Shown here: piece after piece, positions 1 to 7,102 of the stretch
Numbering within the stretch: position 1 is the stretch's first letter
Layout: each line of letters opens with the position of its first letter
NCBI GenBank assembly: GCA_020345785.1
Contig: CP070771.1
Location: 6,751,704 to 6,779,192 of the forward strand
Direction: 5' to 3'
From: Desulfobacterales bacterium
GTDB taxonomy: Bacteria > Desulfobacterota > Desulfobacteria > Desulfobacterales > JAFDCJ01
DNA: 27,489 bases
Notes under the pieces: model-generated
The model's input: the letters and a program-made list of their open reading frames with translations, nothing else
Database searches by the model: none
What the model was told of the DNA's origin: nothing
Program-made: the position numbers and the translations under genes

Positions 1-1397
1 GTGACGTTTCCCCCCAAATCCATTTTGATTTTGGCCGTGGAGGGGTTCTGCACCCCGGTGTTGCCGATGCCGTACCACATACTTCCCAGGCCGACCCCCC
101 TTTTTTTATAGGGCTTGCTCTTTTCAGCGCACCAGGTTGTCCGCGCCCATTCGTAGTGGGGTTTCAAAGCGTCAAGGCAATCAGCGATCCCCACACTGGT
201 ATCAAGCTTCTGGCCGGTAGCGGTAACGGAACCGGATCTGAAAGCATTTTTCAGCCTGAATTCGAGCGGATCCATCGCCAGTTTTTCCGCCAGCAGATCC
301 ATCTGGGATTCATGAGCAAAGGCGATCTGGGGCGTACCGAAACCCCGCATGGCACCGCAAAAAGGGTTGTTGGTGTAGACACAGCGGCTTTCGACCGCAA
401 TATTTTCAATTTCATAAGGCCCGGTGGCATGCACGGCCGCCCGTGATGCCACCGCAATTCCGTAGGACCCGTAAGCTCCGGTATCGGCGGTTATCTCCGC
501 CTGCAGCGCGATAAGTCTGCCGTTGCGATCGGCGCCGCTTTTCAATGTCATCTTGAGCGGATGACGTTTGGCGGTAGCCAGATAGGATTCATCCCTGGAA
601 TAAACCATCTTTACCGGCCGCTGCAGGTGCAGCATCGCCAGACCGATAAACCCCTGAACGTTCAAATCCAGCTTGGACCCGAAACCGCCGCCCGTGGCGG
701 CTTGAACAATCCGCACCTGGTGGTCCTTCAACCCCAGAAGGCCGATGACTTCCTTGTGGTCGTAGTGGGGATTCTGGGTCGAGGCGTAAATGACCAGGGT
801 GCCGTCCTCATCCACATAGCCGGCACCGGCATCCGGCTCCAGGTAATTGTGCTCGATCCAGGTGGTGCGATAGGTTTTTTCCACCACCACCTCGCAGCGT
901 TTGAATGCCTCAGCCACATCGCCTTTTATTATCCTGCGTGTTGTCAGCAAATTACCTTTATCGTGAATCTTCGGTGCATCGGGTTTCAGGGCATCATCCG
1001 GTGTGAACACCGCCGGCAAATCTTCGTAGGTCACCTCGATGCGCTCCAGCGCCCTGGCGGCCACATTCTCGCTTTCGGCCGCAACTAGGGCAATGGGTTC
1101 ACCGACGGACCGCACTTTGCCGTCCGCCAGCAGCGGTTGGTCCTTGTTGATAATGCCGATGAGGTTCTTGCCCGGAACATCCCGGGCCGTGAAAACGGCC
1201 ACAACCCCTTTGATCTCGAGCGCCCGTTCACAATTGACGCTAATGATCCTGGCGTGGGCTCGGGTACTGCGCAGCGCCTTGAGCACCAGCGCATCTTCGA
1301 AATCGATGTCGGCACTGAAAATCGGCTCACCACGCAGCCGTTCATTGACTCCGATTTTCGGTATGCTTTGTCCGATGGTCGAGTATTTGGTTTTCAT
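1..1397 (-). CDS. Molybdopterin-binding large subunit of a xanthine dehydrogenase-family hydroxylase (3' partial)
   Basis: Catalytic molybdenum subunit of a three-part hydroxylase that adds water-derived oxygen to a heterocycle or aldehyde. I read an uninterrupted frame of 465 codons from the ATG at 1397 to the window edge. The family is usually 750-790 residues, so about 300 C-terminal residues, including the expected catalytic Glu motif, lie outside. Visible motifs are the N-terminal a/b hammerhead (about 15-125), IEHNYLEPDAG (181-191), TGGGFGSK (235-242) and GAMRGFGTPQ (348-357). The last matches the xanthine/nicotinate-type FRGFG.PQ loop, not the AYRCSFR loop of true CO dehydrogenase, so a CO substrate is unlikely. 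It follows the FAD and 2Fe-2S subunit genes on the same strand, the usual small-medium-large order. The substrate cannot be read from the sequence. Confidence 0.93.
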   Translation of the reverse strand, partial: MKTKYSTIGQSIPKIGVNERLRGEPIFSADIDFEDALVLKALRSTRAHARIISVNCERALEIKGVVAVFTARDVPGKNLIGIINKDQPLLADGKVRSVGEPIALVAAESENVAARALERIEVTYEDLPAVFTPDDALKPDAPKIHDKGNLLTTRRIIKGDVAEAFKRCEVVVEKTYRTTWIEHNYLEPDAGAGYVDEDGTLVIYASTQNPHYDHKEVIGLLGLKDHQVRIVQAATGGGFGSKLDLNVQGFIGLAMLHLQRPVKMVYSRDESYLATAKRHPLKMTLKSGADRNGRLIALQAEITADTGAYGSYGIAVASRAAVHATGPYEIENIAVESRCVYTNNPFCGAMRGFGTPQIAFAHESQMDLLAEKLAMDPLEFRLKNAFRSGSVTATGQKLDTSVGIADCLDALKPHYEWARTTWCAEKSKPYKKRGVGLGSMWYGIGNTGVQNPSTAKIKMDLGGNV

Positions 1398-1416
1398 TTA
1401 ATGGTCACATTCCTAA

Positions 1417-1566
1417 AGGCTTGGAGGCTCGGAGGCTTGAAGGCTAAAAACCTTTTTTAGATTTCGCAGCCTCCCAGCTTCCTCGCTTTCCAGCTTTCTT
1501 GCTTCACAGCTTTCCAGCCTCATAGCCTCCCGGCATCCCAGCTTCCTCGCTTCCTGGCTTCCCAGC
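1417..1566. repeat. Degenerate AGGAAGCTGGGA-type tandem repeat with inverted arms
   Basis: The gap between the FAD and Mo subunit genes is low-complexity. On the plus strand 1417-1445 is purine-rich (units like GGAGGCTTGAAGGC), while 1465-1566 is pyrimidine-rich with repeated CCAGCTTCCTCGCTT-like units. The two parts are roughly complementary, so the minus-strand transcript could fold into a long imperfect stem around the A/T-rich centre near 1446-1462. No coding potential is seen. Confidence 0.7.
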
Positions 1567-2424
1567 CTATTGTACTAATGGATACATCATCCGCATAAAC
1601 AAACCCTGGATTGCCGGTTCCTTGTACACTGCCGAGGATCTGCGACCGGTAATTTCCAGCATTCCGACAGACAACAAACGGCCGGCTTCCCACAACAGAT
1701 TTTCATCCGGAATTTTTCCGATCAGGAAGTTTTCGATATCCCGGAATCGATGGGGCGTGGGAGTGCAGGATCCGAGGGCAAACCTTATAAATGAAATGGA
1801 TTTGTCCCTTTGTCTGGCAACCATTGCTGCCATGCTTATCCTGGCGATAGCGAGTTCTTTCCGGCGGCCGATTTTTTGAAAATCGGCAAACTCAACCGCT
1901 TCAGGTTTGGGTTTCAGAATAAAATGGGTAATAAGTTCATCGGGGCGCAAGCTGCAATGATACGGTCCGCCGGCCATTTCCTCTATCGGCACGTTGCGCT
2001 GACCGGCAGGGCTGACCACCGCCGCCGCGGCATCGTGAATGAGCAGTGGCGGGATGGTATCGCCGCACGGGGAACAGTGGGCCACGTTGCCGCCGATGGT
2101 AGCGATATTGCGCACCTGCCGGCTGGCGAATTTGCCGGCCGCGATCTGCAGGGTCGGGGCATGGCGCCCGATGATGTCGGATCGGCCGATTTCAGAAATG
2201 GTAACACCGGCTCCGATGGTTAATTCTGCGTTGTCGAATATTATCTCCCGCAACTCCGGTAATCGGCTGACATCCAGCAAATAACGGCGTTCAATCACAC
2301 CGGAGCGCATGTCGATCATGACATCGGTGCCCCCGGCCAAAATGGTGGTGTCACCGCTATAGTCCTGCAGAAAATCAAGGGCGCTGCCGACATCCGGTGG
2401 TCTTATATATTCTACATTGAGCAT
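1567..2424 (-). CDS. FAD-binding medium subunit of a xanthine dehydrogenase-family hydroxylase
   Basis: Passes electrons between the iron-sulfur and external acceptor sides of the molybdenum hydroxylase through bound FAD. The 285-residue length is normal for the CoxM/XDH medium subunit family. FAD-binding motifs are clear: AGGTD at 30-34 and TIGGN at 109-113, followed by the usual CSPCGDTIPPLL stretch, then the C-terminal CO-dehydrogenase flavoprotein domain (about 175-280). The ATG at 2424 begins MLNVEYIRPP, a typical start of this family. It is preceded by the small-subunit gene and followed by the large-subunit gene, both on the same strand, though gaps of 226 and 169 bases filled with repeats separate them. 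No Cys cluster for an extra 4Fe-4S centre, as in 4-hydroxybenzoyl-CoA reductase, is visible. Confidence 0.95.
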   Translation of the reverse strand: MLNVEYIRPPDVGSALDFLQDYSGDTTILAGGTDVMIDMRSGVIERRYLLDVSRLPELREIIFDNAELTIGAGVTISEIGRSDIIGRHAPTLQIAAGKFASRQVRNIATIGGNVAHCSPCGDTIPPLLIHDAAAAVVSPAGQRNVPIEEMAGGPYHCSLRPDELITHFILKPKPEAVEFADFQKIGRRKELAIARISMAAMVARQRDKSISFIRFALGSCTPTPHRFRDIENFLIGKIPDENLLWEAGRLLSVGMLEITGRRSSAVYKEPAIQGLFMRMMYPLVQ

Positions 2425-2457
2425 GCTCTTACCTTACTCCTACCTAACCAAGACAAC

Positions 2458-2561
2458 CCGGAACCAAAAAGGACAAATTGATCAAGAAAGCATCCCGCCG
2501 CGGCGGGAAAAACACGAAAAGGAGAGAAGATAAATTTCGTGATTTCAATATTTCGTGTTTT
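2458..2561. repeat. Dispersed element CCGGAACCAAAAAGGACAAATT plus an 11-bp inverted repeat
   Basis: Bases 2458-2479 are identical to 6648-6669, and the match continues loosely (ATCA.GAAAGCA). Next come a self-complementary 14-mer CCCGCCGCGGCGGG at 2494-2507 and an inverted repeat AAAACACGAAA (2509-2519) / TTTCGTGTTTT (2551-2561). These lie between the small and medium subunit genes and could fold in the transcript. No T-tract follows, so this is not a clear terminator. Confidence 0.75.
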
Positions 2562-2650
2562 CGCGATAAAAATTTTTTTCCATAAAGTGCAAAGAAATCA
2601 AAATTAAGCGCCTAACCGGTCAGAACTCCGGGAAAGCATCGGAGCGGTCG

Positions 2651-3142
2651 CTATCTCTTCTGATCTTTGCGGCATCTTTCGGCCGCATCTTCTATGCCGG
2701 CGATAATACTTTGATAGCCGGTGCAGCGGCATAGGTTTCCCGCCACGGCCTTAATGATTTCATCGCGCTTGGGCTGCGGATTTTCCGCCAACAGGGCATG
2801 GGTGCTCATCAAAATCCCGGGTGTGCAAAAACCGCACTGAACCGCATGCCGTTCGGCAAAGGACTGCTGAATCGGGTGCAGCCCCTCATCTCGGTTCAAG
2901 CCTTCGACAGTCAAAACATCACGCCCGTCCAGCTGGGCCGCAAACATCAAACAGGCATTCACCGCCCGGCCGTCGACAACGATGGTACAGGCGCCGCATT
3001 CGCCGATGCCGCAGCCTTCCTTGGTTCCCTTGAAGTCAAGAACGTCCCTGATCAGCTCCAGGGCAGAAATTCCCGGTTCGATATCCAGCGCCTTTTCTTC
3101 GCCGTTGAGAATAAAACGGAGATGATAACTATTTTTTCCCAT
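2651..3142 (-). CDS. (2Fe-2S)-binding small subunit of a xanthine dehydrogenase-family hydroxylase
   Basis: Electron-transfer subunit with two 2Fe-2S clusters. Taken from the ATG at 3142 it has 163 residues, the normal length. The plant-ferredoxin-type cluster uses Cys44, 49, 52 and 64 (KEGCGIGECGACTI). The second, helical cluster uses Cys103, 106, 138 and 140 (QCGFCTPG and NLCRCTGY). The frame is open a further 37 codons upstream, but those codons translate a dispersed intergenic repeat (3191-3251), so the longer start is rejected. The ribosome site for the chosen start is weak (GGTAAAATA). The gene is first of the small-medium-large trio and follows the AA_synth gene after a repeat-filled gap. 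Confidence 0.94.
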   Translation of the reverse strand: MGKNSYHLRFILNGEEKALDIEPGISALELIRDVLDFKGTKEGCGIGECGACTIVVDGRAVNACLMFAAQLDGRDVLTVEGLNRDEGLHPIQQSFAERHAVQCGFCTPGILMSTHALLAENPQPKRDEIIKAVAGNLCRCTGYQSIIAGIEDAAERCRKDQKR

Positions 3143-3190
3143 TATTTTACCAATGTCTTTTTTAAGCTGATATAATTCGCGGGTGATGCT

Positions 3191-3251
3191 GTTAACCACG
3201 ATTGTGAAGGCTGATACGACCGATTCAATCGCGGTTGCAAACCGCTCCCAC
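3191..3251. repeat. BIME-like repeat, copy 1 (one arm degenerate)
   Basis: The right arm at 3226-3251 (CGGTTGCAAACCG core, ending CTCCCAC) matches the arms at 6874-6899 and 23138-23163. The left arm survives only as GTTAACCACGATT (3191-3203). A single further arm lies at 3324-3343. Each arm is itself palindromic around GGTTGCAAACC, as in REP elements. Confidence 0.85.
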
Positions 3252-3323
3252 ACACCACTATCCCAGGCTGTGGAACATCTTCTGACGACTTTTTCCGGCC
3301 AGTAAGTTCAGTCAGGTCCTCCT

Positions 3324-3343
3324 GGTTGCAAACCGCTCCCACA
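3324..3343. repeat. Single REP-like arm of the BIME-like family
   Basis: Twenty bases ending CGCTCCCACA repeat the right arm of the element at 3226-3251, with the palindromic GGTTGCAAACC core intact. No partner arm is found beside it. Confidence 0.75.
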
Positions 3344-3434
3344 AAAAGTTGGACATGTCCGGCGAAGCTTCAGCGAAGCCGGAAGCCTAAAAGGCGAAGG
3401 GGCGACACCTGCAACCAGGCGGAAACGACGCCCG

Positions 3435-3497
3435 CCTCAAGCGCAGCGCTCTTAAAATCCCGCTATAAGTGGGATGCTCCTCAAGCGCAGCGCTCTT
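3435..3497. repeat. 19-bp direct repeat flanking a small hairpin
   Basis: CCTCAAGCGCAGCGCTCTT occurs at 3435-3453 and again, identical, at 3479-3497. Between them ATCCCGCT-ATA-AGTGGGAT (3457-3475) forms an 8-bp stem with one G-T pair. The rest of the 3143-3511 gap, apart from the REP-like arms, holds short AAGC/TTCGCC-rich sequence with no gene. Confidence 0.8.
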
Positions 3498-3511
3498 TAA
3501 GCAATCCCCAG

Positions 3512-4105
3512 TTATCGCAGCCCGTCTTCACCTTTAACTTCTTCCAGCTTCAGCCCGCCCACTCTGGCAGCCGGCCGGCCTGAATCGGTCACCACCACAA
3601 CCAGGACCAACTCATCTGCCCGCGGTGCATCCGGCAGCCGTACTTCCATCGCGTCAAAATGAGAACGCACAAAAGCTGCGTCTTTATAGCCCAGCGGCAC
3701 ATCGATGGCCACCCCCGGATAACCAAGCTTTTTAGCGGAGGGAATCAAGGCCTTGCCGCCCCCGACATTGGCCCGCATGGGTTTGCCCAGTGCCGGGTGC
3801 ATGATGGCGGCACAATGCTCCAATTCGCCGTCAGTACCGACAATCGCGCCCTTGCCGTAGCTATGAACCTTGTCCGGCGCAATTCCCAGAGCGGCAACTG
3901 CCTTTTGTGTCAGCAGATCCCCGAGTTCTTCACTCCACTGAATCAGCAGATTGAGATCTTCCTGGTCTTTGCCGGCAAAAGGATTGGTAAAAACCGCTGC
4001 GGCAGCGGCTTTGCGGGTGGGATTGTCCAACCTCACCGTCCCATCGGCGTGTGTCTCCTCCACAACGACATAGATTTTACGCACCTGGGGTTTGTCATCA
4101 CTCAT
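3512..4105 (-). CDS. AA_synth (DUF1185) family protein
   Basis: A 197-residue protein of the amino acid synthesis family (PF06684), recognised from its overall pattern: MRANVGGGKALIPSAKKLG near the middle, VAIDVPLGYKDAAFVRSHFD, and RADELVLVVVVTDSGRP close to the C terminus. The biochemical role of this family is not settled, and I do not assign one. There is no signal peptide or membrane segment, so it is probably cytoplasmic. The start at 4105 has a good ribosome site (GGGAGG, 5-6 bases upstream). It sits between an aldehyde dehydrogenase gene and the molybdenum hydroxylase genes, all on the same strand, which suggests a role in the same catabolic route. Confidence 0.85.
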   Translation of the reverse strand: MSDDKPQVRKIYVVVEETHADGTVRLDNPTRKAAAAAVFTNPFAGKDQEDLNLLIQWSEELGDLLTQKAVAALGIAPDKVHSYGKGAIVGTDGELEHCAAIMHPALGKPMRANVGGGKALIPSAKKLGYPGVAIDVPLGYKDAAFVRSHFDAMEVRLPDAPRADELVLVVVVTDSGRPAARVGGLKLEEVKGEDGLR

Positions 4106-4128
4106 AATTGCCTCCCGTAAAAATATAG

Positions 4129-4313
4129 AATATTGTAGATTGAAAATTGAAGATATATGGAATCCTATCGATCATTTTTTTTTAGCTGTCGTATTTCAGA
4201 TAATTTAAAATTATAATTTCTAACTTTTATACCTTCTCGAGTCTATCAATTGAATGACTAACCGGAAATTTATAAAAGATGGAGCGAAGCGACTTCCACC
4301 AATCTTCAATTAA
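4129..4313. repeat. Inverted-repeat element, family R4, copy 1
   Basis: The left arm (4129-4160, AATATTGTAGATTGAA...ATATGG) and the right part (4279-4313, with GGAGCGAAGCGACTTCCA and AATCTTCAATTAA) match the element at 10521-10632. The outer AT-rich arms are imperfect inverted repeats of each other. The interior differs between copies. It fills the gap between the aldehyde dehydrogenase and AA_synth genes. Confidence 0.7.
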
Positions 4314-4328
4314 CGCCGGCGCAGCCGG

Positions 4329-5813
4329 CTATGCCCATCTCTCCGTAACAGTTTTCTGATCCAAAAACAATCGCAGCGAATCTATTCTGGATTTGGCGAC
4401 GCCGAAGGCCGACTCATTTTTAGACCCCAGCGGGAAGAACGCAAAGGGTTGAGGAACCGGCACGTTGATGCCGATGTTGCCCACATCCGCCTCTTTCATG
4501 AATCTGCGGGCAATGTGTCCGTCCCGCGTGAAGATGCAGGCGGAATGACCGTAGGCGTCTTTATTGTTGATCCAATCCAGTGCCTCATCCAAATCGCGCG
4601 GACGCATCAAATTGGCCACCGGCCCGAATGCCTCAACCCGGGCAATGTACATGTCCGGATTGACGTCGTCAAATATGGTCGGCCCGATAAAAAAGCCTCT
4701 TTCCCCGCCTTCGACCTTTACGCTGCGTCCGTCAAGTAAAATTTTAGCCCCTTCGCTGATTCCCTTATCGATAAAATCGAACACCTTGCGGCGTGCGCGA
4801 TCAGAAACCATAGGGCCGAGTTCGGTGTCTTCATCCAATCCGTAGCCCAGTTTCATGTCGGCCGAGGCCCTGACAAATTTTTCTTTAACCGCATCATAGG
4901 CATCGCCGACAAAAAGTAGATTATCCGTTCCCAGACACCGCTGCCCGCTCATCCCGTAACACCCACGCAACAGTCCGTCCACCACCGCATCGACATTGCA
5001 GTCCGGCATGATGACCACATGGTTTTTACCGTTGCCGTTGATAGACGCTTCTTTCCCCAGCTTGCCGGCCAGTTCAAAAAGCTGTCGGCCGATATTGGTG
5101 GAACCGATAAACCCGACCCCTTTGACCAGTGGATGGGACAGTATTTTCTGGTTGACGTCGCTGCCGCCATACACAAGGTTGACCAGGCCGGGAGGGAGTC
5201 CGCCGACTTCAGCGGTAACTTTGAAAATTGCATCCAGACACACCGGGTCGTATTTGCTGGGGCTGACCACCACCGGACACCCGCTGGCGATGGCATAAGG
5301 TACAAAGGACGACCAGGCATGCATCGGTATATTGTTGGGGGTGATGATCAGAAACACCCCCCGGGGTTCCCAGTATAAGGCTTGATCAAGACCCTTGGCC
5401 AGATCCGTGACAAATTCACCCTTGGTGAGCAACATCAGGGCGGAACAGGCGGATTCTATATTTTCAATGCAACGGCGAACGGTGCCCCGGGCTTCCCCGA
5501 TGGTACGGCCGTGATCCTGCACCAGCACCCGGCACAGCATGTCGAAATGCTCTTCGAATTTTCCTCGTAAATCAAACAGATACCGCGCCTTATCCCTGAG
5601 CGGCACATCGCCCCAGCTGCCGAGAGCGGACTGGGCGGATTGAACGGCGGCTTCGATTTCAGCATCGGTGGCCGATGGAAATTCCGCAATCACCTCACCG
5701 GTGGCTGGGTTGACATCCTCATAAATACGATCGGATTCCGAATCTACCCATTTGCCGTTGACATAAAATTTCAGTTTTCCGTAATGTTTCTGAACTTCCG
5801 GTATTAATGTCAT
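4329..5813 (-). CDS. Aldehyde dehydrogenase, MmsA-like, without the usual general-base Glu
   Basis: NAD(P)-dependent aldehyde dehydrogenase superfamily member of 494 residues, full length. Catalytic Cys293 lies in GQRCLGTDN; the oxyanion Asn is Asn161 in ITPNNIP; PSK (185-187) binds the cofactor; EAFGPV is present later. At the position of the ELGGK motif the protein has NGNGK (259-263), so the general-base Glu is replaced by Asn, as in methylmalonate-semialdehyde dehydrogenase (NMGAKNH), whose product is an acyl-CoA. A CoA-acylating reaction is therefore plausible but not shown. The ATG at 5813 has a strong site (AAGGAGATAAAG). The gene follows the GntR regulator gene by 71 bases and precedes the AA_synth gene. 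The exact aldehyde cannot be inferred. Confidence 0.92.
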   Translation of the reverse strand: MTLIPEVQKHYGKLKFYVNGKWVDSESDRIYEDVNPATGEVIAEFPSATDAEIEAAVQSAQSALGSWGDVPLRDKARYLFDLRGKFEEHFDMLCRVLVQDHGRTIGEARGTVRRCIENIESACSALMLLTKGEFVTDLAKGLDQALYWEPRGVFLIITPNNIPMHAWSSFVPYAIASGCPVVVSPSKYDPVCLDAIFKVTAEVGGLPPGLVNLVYGGSDVNQKILSHPLVKGVGFIGSTNIGRQLFELAGKLGKEASINGNGKNHVVIMPDCNVDAVVDGLLRGCYGMSGQRCLGTDNLLFVGDAYDAVKEKFVRASADMKLGYGLDEDTELGPMVSDRARRKVFDFIDKGISEGAKILLDGRSVKVEGGERGFFIGPTIFDDVNPDMYIARVEAFGPVANLMRPRDLDEALDWINNKDAYGHSACIFTRDGHIARRFMKEADVGNIGINVPVPQPFAFFPLGSKNESAFGVAKSRIDSLRLFLDQKTVTERWA

Positions 5814-5884
5814 CTTTATCTCCTTGTCTAAAAAAAAAATTTATACACGCAGTGCTATGATGATGCAACATTTCAAATTCTAAT

Positions 5885-6580
5885 TCAATCCGCAGCAATC
5901 GCGGTACATTGTTCATTGTCGGCGGCTTCCTTCTGCAACTCGGGCATGGATAGCAAGCCGTTAAGCGCTTCCAGAACATGCGCCTTCATCAGCCGACAGG
6001 CCAAAACTTTATCTCCTGATTTAATTGCTTTTATAATTTGCCGGTGGTAGCGAACCGAGGATTTAAGATGCGACCTATTCTGCAAGGATTTATAGCTGAA
6101 CCGGCTGACTTGATTGTGGATACTGGCGGAAATTTTTTTCAAACGATCGTGGCCGGAAATTAATATAATTTGATCGTGGAAGTTTTGATGATGCTCTTGG
6201 TACTGCAGCAAATCCACCGGCTCGGCGGTGACACAACGCTCCATCTTCCGCACAACCGTCTCCAGCTCGTTGATTTGCTGTTCGGAAATGATATCCATAG
6301 CCAGCTCGACCGCCATTTCATATAAAGCAGCCTTTAGGGTATAAGCCTCCCAGACGTCTTTTTGGGTCATTTCGGAAACGAATACACCCCGGCGGGGTTT
6401 GCGAATCACCAGCCCTTCCGCTTCCAGCATTTTAAAAGCTTCGCGCACGGGGGGGCGACTGATTCCGAGACGTGCAGCTATTTCTTCTTCTTTTAACTGG
6501 CGGCCGGGCATATATTCACCTTTAATTATCCACACCTGAATATGACCCTTGGCCAGATCAGCAATAGATTCAATTTGCAT
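5885..6580 (-). CDS. GntR family transcriptional regulator, FCD (FadR/VanR) subfamily
   Basis: A 231-residue one-component regulator. The N-terminal winged helix-turn-helix spans about 1-70 (LKEEEIAARLGISRPPVREA, then LEAEGLVIRKPRRGVFV). The C-terminal FCD effector domain spans about 80-215, with conserved His-containing helices (EHHQNFHDQI, YHRQIIKAIKSGD). FCD domains bind small carboxylates, often with a metal. It sits inside the catabolic island next to the aldehyde dehydrogenase, so it probably controls these genes. A fitting operator dyad (ATTGTCTACAAT) is found upstream of dctP, and a half-site TAGACAA overlaps the region just upstream of the aldehyde dehydrogenase start. The ribosome site is weak. 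Confidence 0.93.
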   Translation of the reverse strand: MQIESIADLAKGHIQVWIIKGEYMPGRQLKEEEIAARLGISRPPVREAFKMLEAEGLVIRKPRRGVFVSEMTQKDVWEAYTLKAALYEMAVELAMDIISEQQINELETVVRKMERCVTAEPVDLLQYQEHHQNFHDQIILISGHDRLKKISASIHNQVSRFSYKSLQNRSHLKSSVRYHRQIIKAIKSGDKVLACRLMKAHVLEALNGLLSMPELQKEAADNEQCTAIAAD

Positions 6581-6647
6581 AATTCACCGGCTTTGGTAAC
6601 GCTTGCAATTTTCTTTTTTAATATTTTTATGTCCCAACCCGGATAAA

Positions 6648-6683
6648 CCGGAACCAAAAAGGACAAATTAATCACGAAAGCAC
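6648..6683. repeat. Dispersed element CCGGAACCAAAAAGGACAAATT, copy 2
   Basis: Identical over 22 bases to 2458-2479, then diverging while keeping ATCA.GAAAGCA. It lies directly upstream of the GntR gene. The stretch from 6684 to 6770 holds AT-rich sequence and no gene. Confidence 0.8.
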
Positions 6684-6770
6684 GAAAGGACGAAAACAAG
6701 CTTTGTATTTGGAATTTCAGTCATTGTGATTTTTTGATATTTATCATTTGTTATTTGCTATTTTCTAACA

Positions 6771-7018
6771 CCTCGTATGAAACTTCATGCAATCCAAAGT
6801 CATGTTTAGGCCGAAGTTAATGACGGGTGGGAGTGGTTTTTAACCACGATTATCGATGTTGGCCCGACCGAGTTAATCACGGTTGCAAACCGCTCCCACA
6901 ACATCTTTAAACTGTTTTCAGGTTCCAAAAAAGTTTTCTTTTTCGATCAAACTGGGCACCCTGCCATAAAAGGCGGGTAACCTTCGGCGGCCAGCGGCGG
7001 GCCTGACACGTGAAACCT
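6771..7018. repeat. Long dispersed repeat containing BIME-like copy 2
   Basis: About 250 bases align with 23035-23293: CCTCGTATGAAA at the left, the BIME-like centre, CGATCAAACTGG near the right, and GTGAAACCT at the end. The centre has two 26-base arms in opposite orientation, 6827-6852 (GTGGGAGTGG...ACGATTA) and 6874-6899 (TAATCACGG...CTCCCAC), 21 bases apart. Each arm is also internally palindromic. It fills most of the gap between the methyltransferase and GntR genes. Confidence 0.88.
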
Positions 7019-7102
7019 GACACCTTAAGTTCCTGACAACATGTTTATCCCGCTGGATGCAGGATGCTTTCATTTACGGCATTAATTTTTCGGCTTCTGT
7101 TT

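Noticed and set aside
156..1088. Plus-strand reading frames opposite the hydroxylase large subunit
   Set aside because: They are shadows of the conserved minus-strand frame, with no family features and no ribosome sites.
1..1397. Aerobic CO dehydrogenase as the identity of the hydroxylase
   Set aside because: The active-site loop reads GAMRGFGTPQ, not the AYRCSFR form of CO dehydrogenase, so only the general family is called.
3191..3497. CRISPR array, because of the repeated short units
   Set aside because: Units differ in type, are palindromic REP-like arms or a single 19-base pair, and have no regular spacers or cas genes.
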